Made by a program: the position numbers and the translations under genes. Shown piece by piece: positions 6,164-8,133 of a stretch of 8,133 nucleotides of DNA. The stretch lies in contig CAZVWW010000106.1 of the NCBI GenBank assembly GCA_964631265.1, positions 1 to 8,133 on the forward strand. Direction: 5' to 3'. The notes beneath the pieces were generated by a model. The model worked only from the letters and a program-made list of their open reading frames with translations. It searched no databases and was not told where the DNA came from. Source of the DNA: CAZVWW01 sp964631265. GTDB lineage: Bacteria; Thermotogota; Thermotogae; MWEM01. The first letter of the stretch is position 1; every line of letters begins with the position of its first letter.

Positions 6164-7189
6164 CTAAAAGAAAAACACAATGATCAGAATCAGCAGGGCC
6201 AGCATCGTCATCCACAGCATCATGGCCCGCTTCAGGGCCTGTTTTGACTTTTTCTCCTCCCACCAGCGTCTCGGGCTCACGCCTTGAAGGACAAAGGTCA
6301 GCATCGATGCCAGATTGACACAGACCATGTTGATGAGAAAGAGCAGGAGGGCGCCCAATCCCTGTGCAAAGTAGCCTGAGGCAAAGAGAATCCCCGATGT
6401 TGCAAGCGGCGGGATGAGCGCCACGGCAACCATAACCCCGATAAAGCCCGAGGATATGGCCGTTGTATACGACAAAGCAGCTGCAACCCCGGAGGATAGC
6501 GCCAGGATGATGTCCGTATAGTGAATTTGAGTCCGCAAAAGCATCTGCTCGCTGAGACCGTCAAGGCTCAGGAAAAAACCGATCACAAACGAAAACAGAA
6601 AGGCCGCCCCGATTCTCAGAAAATTGGCCTTGACAGATTTGCCCAAAAGCGGGAAATCCCCGAGACAGACGGAAAACGAGGTGGCAACGTTGGGCCCGAG
6701 CATGGGGGCCAGAACCATCGAGCCGACCAGGACAATCGCATTATCTCTCATCAGACCGATGGCCGCAACAACAGCCGAAAGAATGACCAGAACGATCTGA
6801 ACCCATGACAGGGAAACGGTCTCGGATATGTCTGCGTACAGCTCTTCACGGCTAATCTGGGTTCCTTTTCTGAAAGGCTGCTTCCAGATGGGGACCGCCT
6901 CTTCTCCGGCCTTCTCGTTTTCCTCTTTCATCTCGTCTTTGGTTTCGACTTTGGGGAGGGTTCCCTCGACCGGTAGGATGATTATCCTGAAGTTCTCCTC
7001 CGTCTTAAGCCTGCTTTCGAGGAAATCGATCAGCTCCTGAGAATCCGCCGAATCCACAAGCGCGCGGATGATGTTGTTGTCTTCACCTCTGAACTCATGA
7101 ATGGATTCCAGTTTGAGTTCCTGAGTTATTTCCTTGAGGATGGCCCGTTTGGAACCAAGATAACTTGCTTCAACAAGTCTTAGGGGCAT
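6164..7189 (-). CDS. DUF389 (TIGR00341-like) integral membrane protein
   Basis: A 341-aa inner-membrane protein of a family whose function is not established. A soluble N-terminal domain (about 1-75) with alpha/beta pattern is followed by an acidic, low-complexity linker (about 78-100) and then the DUF389 membrane core. Visible family hallmarks are AAIGLMRDNAIVLVGSMVLAP followed by MLGPN (142-166), and VALIPPLATSGILFASG (256-272). About six to seven hydrophobic helices are seen: near 127-147, 151-170, 190-208, 226-244, 247-272, 275-302 and 322-341. The C-terminus is extremely hydrophobic (IIVFFF) and stops with TAG. The ATG at 7189 has AGGA 3-4 nt upstream, a modest ribosome binding site. The gene precedes and probably shares a transcript with the GNAT gene; a functional link is possible but unproven. 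Confidence 0.88.
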   Translation of the reverse strand: MPLRLVEASYLGSKRAILKEITQELKLESIHEFRGEDNNIIRALVDSADSQELIDFLESRLKTEENFRIIILPVEGTLPKVETKDEMKEENEKAGEEAVPIWKQPFRKGTQISREELYADISETVSLSWVQIVLVILSAVVAAIGLMRDNAIVLVGSMVLAPMLGPNVATSFSVCLGDFPLLGKSVKANFLRIGAAFLFSFVIGFFLSLDGLSEQMLLRTQIHYTDIILALSSGVAAALSYTTAISSGFIGVMVAVALIPPLATSGILFASGYFAQGLGALLLFLINMVCVNLASMLTFVLQGVSPRRWWEEKKSKQALKRAMMLWMTMLALLILIIVFFF

Positions 7190-7282
7190 CTGTCCTGCCT
7201 TCTTTCAGTGAGGGTTATAATCTGTTCAATTATATCATCATTTTGATTCTTACCACATTCAATGGAATAATCACAAGAGTTA

Positions 7283-7466
7283 GGAACAAGGGGAGCGGCT
7301 TGACACTCTGCAGGGATTTCAGAAAAGACCCGTGAGCGATTAGTGAAATGCGTATAGAACCCGGTTCTGTCTGAGCGAAGCGAGTTTACCGGGTTTAGCA
7401 TTTCACGTATGAGCGAATCGGTGTCTTTTCGAAATTCCGAAGCCGTCAAGACGCTCCCCTTGTTCC
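7283..7466. repeat. 184-bp imperfect inverted repeat (MITE-like or structured element)
   Basis: The outer arms 7283-7304 and 7445-7466 match as reverse complements over 22 nt with one mismatch, beginning GGAACAAGGGGAGC. Further in, GTGAAATGC (7343-7351) pairs exactly with GCATTTCAC (7398-7406), and AACCCGGT (7358-7365) with ACCGGGTT (7388-7395), leaving a 22-nt apical loop. The segments between the arms are 38 nt on both sides and also largely complementary, sharing ATTTC next to GAAAAGAC with a bulge. TGAGCGA occurs three times in direct orientation (near 7334, 7372 and 7410). No target-site duplication is evident in the flanks and there is no transposase. It could be a non-autonomous mobile element, a palindromic repeat family, or a structured RNA. 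Confidence 0.75.
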
Positions 7467-7603
7467 GGGCTCCCATCGATTGTTTAGTAGTTATCGAGTT
7501 GTTTAAAATTTCTCTTTCTATTATGTTTAGTAAGAACCATCATTTTCTACGTCTCCATTCTTATAACCTTAAGGATTTTTTTAACGAATCTTAGTAAAAG
7601 GGG

Positions 7604-7632
7604 TTGACTATGGTGGGGGTCTGTGATATAAT
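7604..7632 (+). promoter_or_regulatory. Strong sigma70-type promoter of the tRNA cluster
   Basis: TTGACT at 7604-7609 and a perfect TATAAT at 7627-7632 are separated by exactly 17 nt. Transcription would start near 7639, only a few bases before tRNA-Pro at 7645. This is the best promoter match in the window and suits high constitutive tRNA expression. The short gaps between the following tRNAs suggest one polycistronic transcript. Confidence 0.85.
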
Positions 7633-7644
7633 CCCTTGGCAGTT

Positions 7645-7720
7645 CGGGGTGTAGCGCAGTTGGGAGCGTGCATGCCTTGGGAGCATGAGGTCGCTGGTTC
7701 AAGCCCAGTCACCCCGACCA
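7645..7720 (+). tRNA. tRNA-Pro (anticodon TGG)
   Basis: A 76-nt cloverleaf. The acceptor stem CGGGGTG (7645-7651) pairs with CACCCCG (7710-7716). The anticodon stem CATGC/GCATG encloses CTTGGGA, with TGG at 7678-7680. The T-arm has GGTTCAAGC. The C1-G72 pair with A73 is the typical proline identity pattern. CCA is encoded at 7718-7720. It reads CCN proline codons, especially CCA, and is first in the cluster. Confidence 0.96.
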
Positions 7721-7746
7721 TAGGATTGCGCACCATATTTTTTTAT

Positions 7747-7822
7747 GCGGCCGTAGCTCAATTGGTAGAGCACCACCCTTCCAAGGTGGTTGTTGCGAGT
7801 TCGAGTCTCGTCGGCCGCTCCA
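7747..7822 (+). tRNA. tRNA-Gly (anticodon TCC)
   Basis: A 76-nt cloverleaf. The acceptor stem GCGGCCG (7747-7753) pairs with CGGCCGC (7812-7818). The anticodon stem CCACC/GGTGG encloses CTTCCAA, with TCC at 7780-7782. Discriminator T73 is usual for glycine, and CCA is encoded at 7820-7822. It reads GGA and GGG codons. Confidence 0.96.
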
Positions 7823-7834
7823 TTTTAACTGCGG

Positions 7835-7911
7835 GTGCCCATAGCTCAATCGGATAGAGCATTGGATTTCTAATCCAAAGGCTGGGGGTTCGATTCCCTC
7901 TGGGCACACCA
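7835..7911 (+). tRNA. tRNA-Arg (anticodon TCT)
   Basis: A 77-nt cloverleaf. The acceptor stem GTGCCCA (7835-7841) pairs with TGGGCAC (7901-7907). The anticodon stem TTGGA/TCCAA encloses TTTCTAA, with TCT at 7869-7871. The D-loop carries the A after GG expected of arginine tRNAs. CCA is encoded at 7909-7911. It reads AGA and AGG codons. Confidence 0.96.
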
Positions 7912-7928
7912 TTCTTTTTTTGAATGGT
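7908..7928. repeat. Short hairpin bridging two tRNA genes
   Basis: ACCATTC (7908-7914) and GAATGGT (7922-7928) are exact reverse complements around a T7 loop. The left arm includes the discriminator and CCA of tRNA-Arg(TCT); the right arm includes the -1, 1 and 2 positions of tRNA-His. In the precursor transcript this pairing would compete with both acceptor stems, or expose the spacer to processing. Confidence 0.5.
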
Positions 7929-8002
7929 GGCTATAGCTCAGCTGGTAGAGCACCTGACTGTGGATCAGGTTGCCGTGGGTTCAAATCCCACTAGCCACCC
8001 CA
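7926..8002 (+). tRNA. tRNA-His (anticodon GTG)
   Basis: A 77-nt cloverleaf counting the encoded G at position -1 (7926), which pairs with C73 (7999), the histidine identity pair. The acceptor stem GTGGCTA (7927-7933) pairs with TAGCCAC (7992-7998). The anticodon stem CCTGA/TCAGG encloses CTGTGGA, containing GTG. CCA is encoded at 8000-8002. Its 3' segment GTTCAAATCCCACTAG is repeated 68 bp downstream. Confidence 0.96.
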
Positions 8003-8006
8003 GTTA

Positions 8007-8070
8007 GTATCAGGGGAACTGGTGACGAGTATTTTTACGAAGATTTGTTCAAATCCCACTAGATACGCCA
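8007..8070 (+). pseudogene. Decayed tRNA-like relic repeating the tRNA-His 3' end
   Basis: The 16-nt string GTTCAAATCCCACTAG of tRNA-His (7979-7994) recurs exactly at 8047-8062 and is followed by ATACG and a CCA (8068-8070). Upstream, GTATC (8007-8011) can pair with GATAC (8062-8066) as a 5-bp acceptor stem, and CTGGT (8019-8023) resembles a D-loop. The T-stem is broken (ATTTG against CCCAC), there is no proper anticodon stem, and the length is only 64 nt. It is probably a degenerate tandem copy of a tRNA gene. Alternatively it is a scar carrying an att-like repeat. It is very unlikely to be a functional tRNA. Confidence 0.6.
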
Positions 8071-8081
8071 GTGTTACAGAT

Positions 8082-8133
8082 GCGCCTGTGGCTCAACTGG
8101 ATAGAGCATCGGATTTCGGCTCCGAGGGTTGGG
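8082..8133 (+). tRNA. tRNA-Arg (anticodon TCG), cut by the window end
   Basis: The 5' 52 nt of a tRNA: acceptor strand GCGCCTG (8082-8088), a D-arm with GGCTCAACTGGATAGAGC, and anticodon stem TCGGA/TCCGA around TTTCGGC with TCG at 8116-8118. The T-arm and 3' acceptor strand lie beyond the window. It reads CGN arginine codons, making two arginine tRNAs in this cluster. Confidence 0.92.

Larger units (their letters stand above)
7190..7644. other. Gene-free region between DUF389 and the tRNA cluster
   Basis: No protein gene is supported here. From 7190 to 7282 the DNA is AT-rich and should hold the DUF389 promoter. TATAAT occurs on the minus strand at 7234-7229, without a convincing -35. Positions 7283-7466 form the long inverted repeat listed separately. 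Positions 7467-7603 are AT-rich with no recognisable structure, and 7604-7632 is the tRNA promoter. Confidence 0.6.

Noticed and set aside
7180..7476. 98-aa open frame on the minus strand upstream of DUF389
   Set aside because: It runs through the 184-bp inverted repeat, has no family-like pattern, and overlaps the DUF389 start. It is a by-product of the repeat.
7409..7594. 61-aa open frame on the plus strand in the gene-free region
   Set aside because: It starts inside the long inverted repeat and extends into AT-rich DNA, with no ribosome binding site or recognisable motif.
7636..7912. Open frames across the tRNA cluster on both strands, including peptides such as VAQLVEHHPS
   Set aside because: These are the familiar false translations of tRNA genes; the cloverleaves explain the sequence fully.
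1..8133. CRISPR array, insertion sequence or integrase
   Set aside because: No regularly spaced direct repeats, transposase or recombinase motifs were seen on either strand.

Overview
The window looks like chromosomal DNA of a Gram-negative bacterium with moderate GC content. The G-rich palindromic repeat ending the first intergenic region and the style of the genes recall Deltaproteobacteria (Desulfobacterota). That placement is an impression from repeat and gene style, not a demonstrated assignment.

Layout. Positions 1-60 may be the tail of a rightward gene. A perfect 30-bp inverted repeat (91-158) plus a shorter related copy (160-172) separates it from a leftward soluble PAS-PAS-PAS histidine kinase (172-2178). 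An AT-rich divergent intergenic region (2179-2459) holds promoters and several small palindromes. It leads to a rightward operon of a TetR-family regulator (2460-3059) and an overlapping RND/MMPL-family exporter (3046-5241). The exporter frame is broken by one in-frame TAG at 3697-3699. Facing it across only 16 bp is a leftward pair: a DUF389 membrane protein (6164-7189), then a two-domain GNAT acetyltransferase (5258-6151) 12 nt downstream. Upstream of DUF389 is a gene-free stretch holding a 184-bp imperfect inverted repeat (7283-7466).

The right end is a tRNA cluster behind a near-consensus promoter: Pro(TGG), Gly(TCC), Arg(TCT), His(GTG), a decayed tRNA-like relic, and Arg(TCG), which is cut by the window edge. 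All complete tRNAs carry an encoded CCA.

How the parts work together. The regulator and exporter form the familiar pair in which a TetR protein represses its own operon and the pump beside it; candidate operator half-sites lie over and downstream of the promoter. The kinase is an orphan, with no response regulator beside it. DUF389 and GNAT probably share a transcript, but no pathway can be named. No convincing new multi-gene system is visible. The most checkable oddities are the amber-interrupted exporter, the long hairpins (REP-like at 91-158, intragenic at 2045-2070, 184 bp at 7283-7466), and the tRNA relic that repeats the 3' end of tRNA-His.
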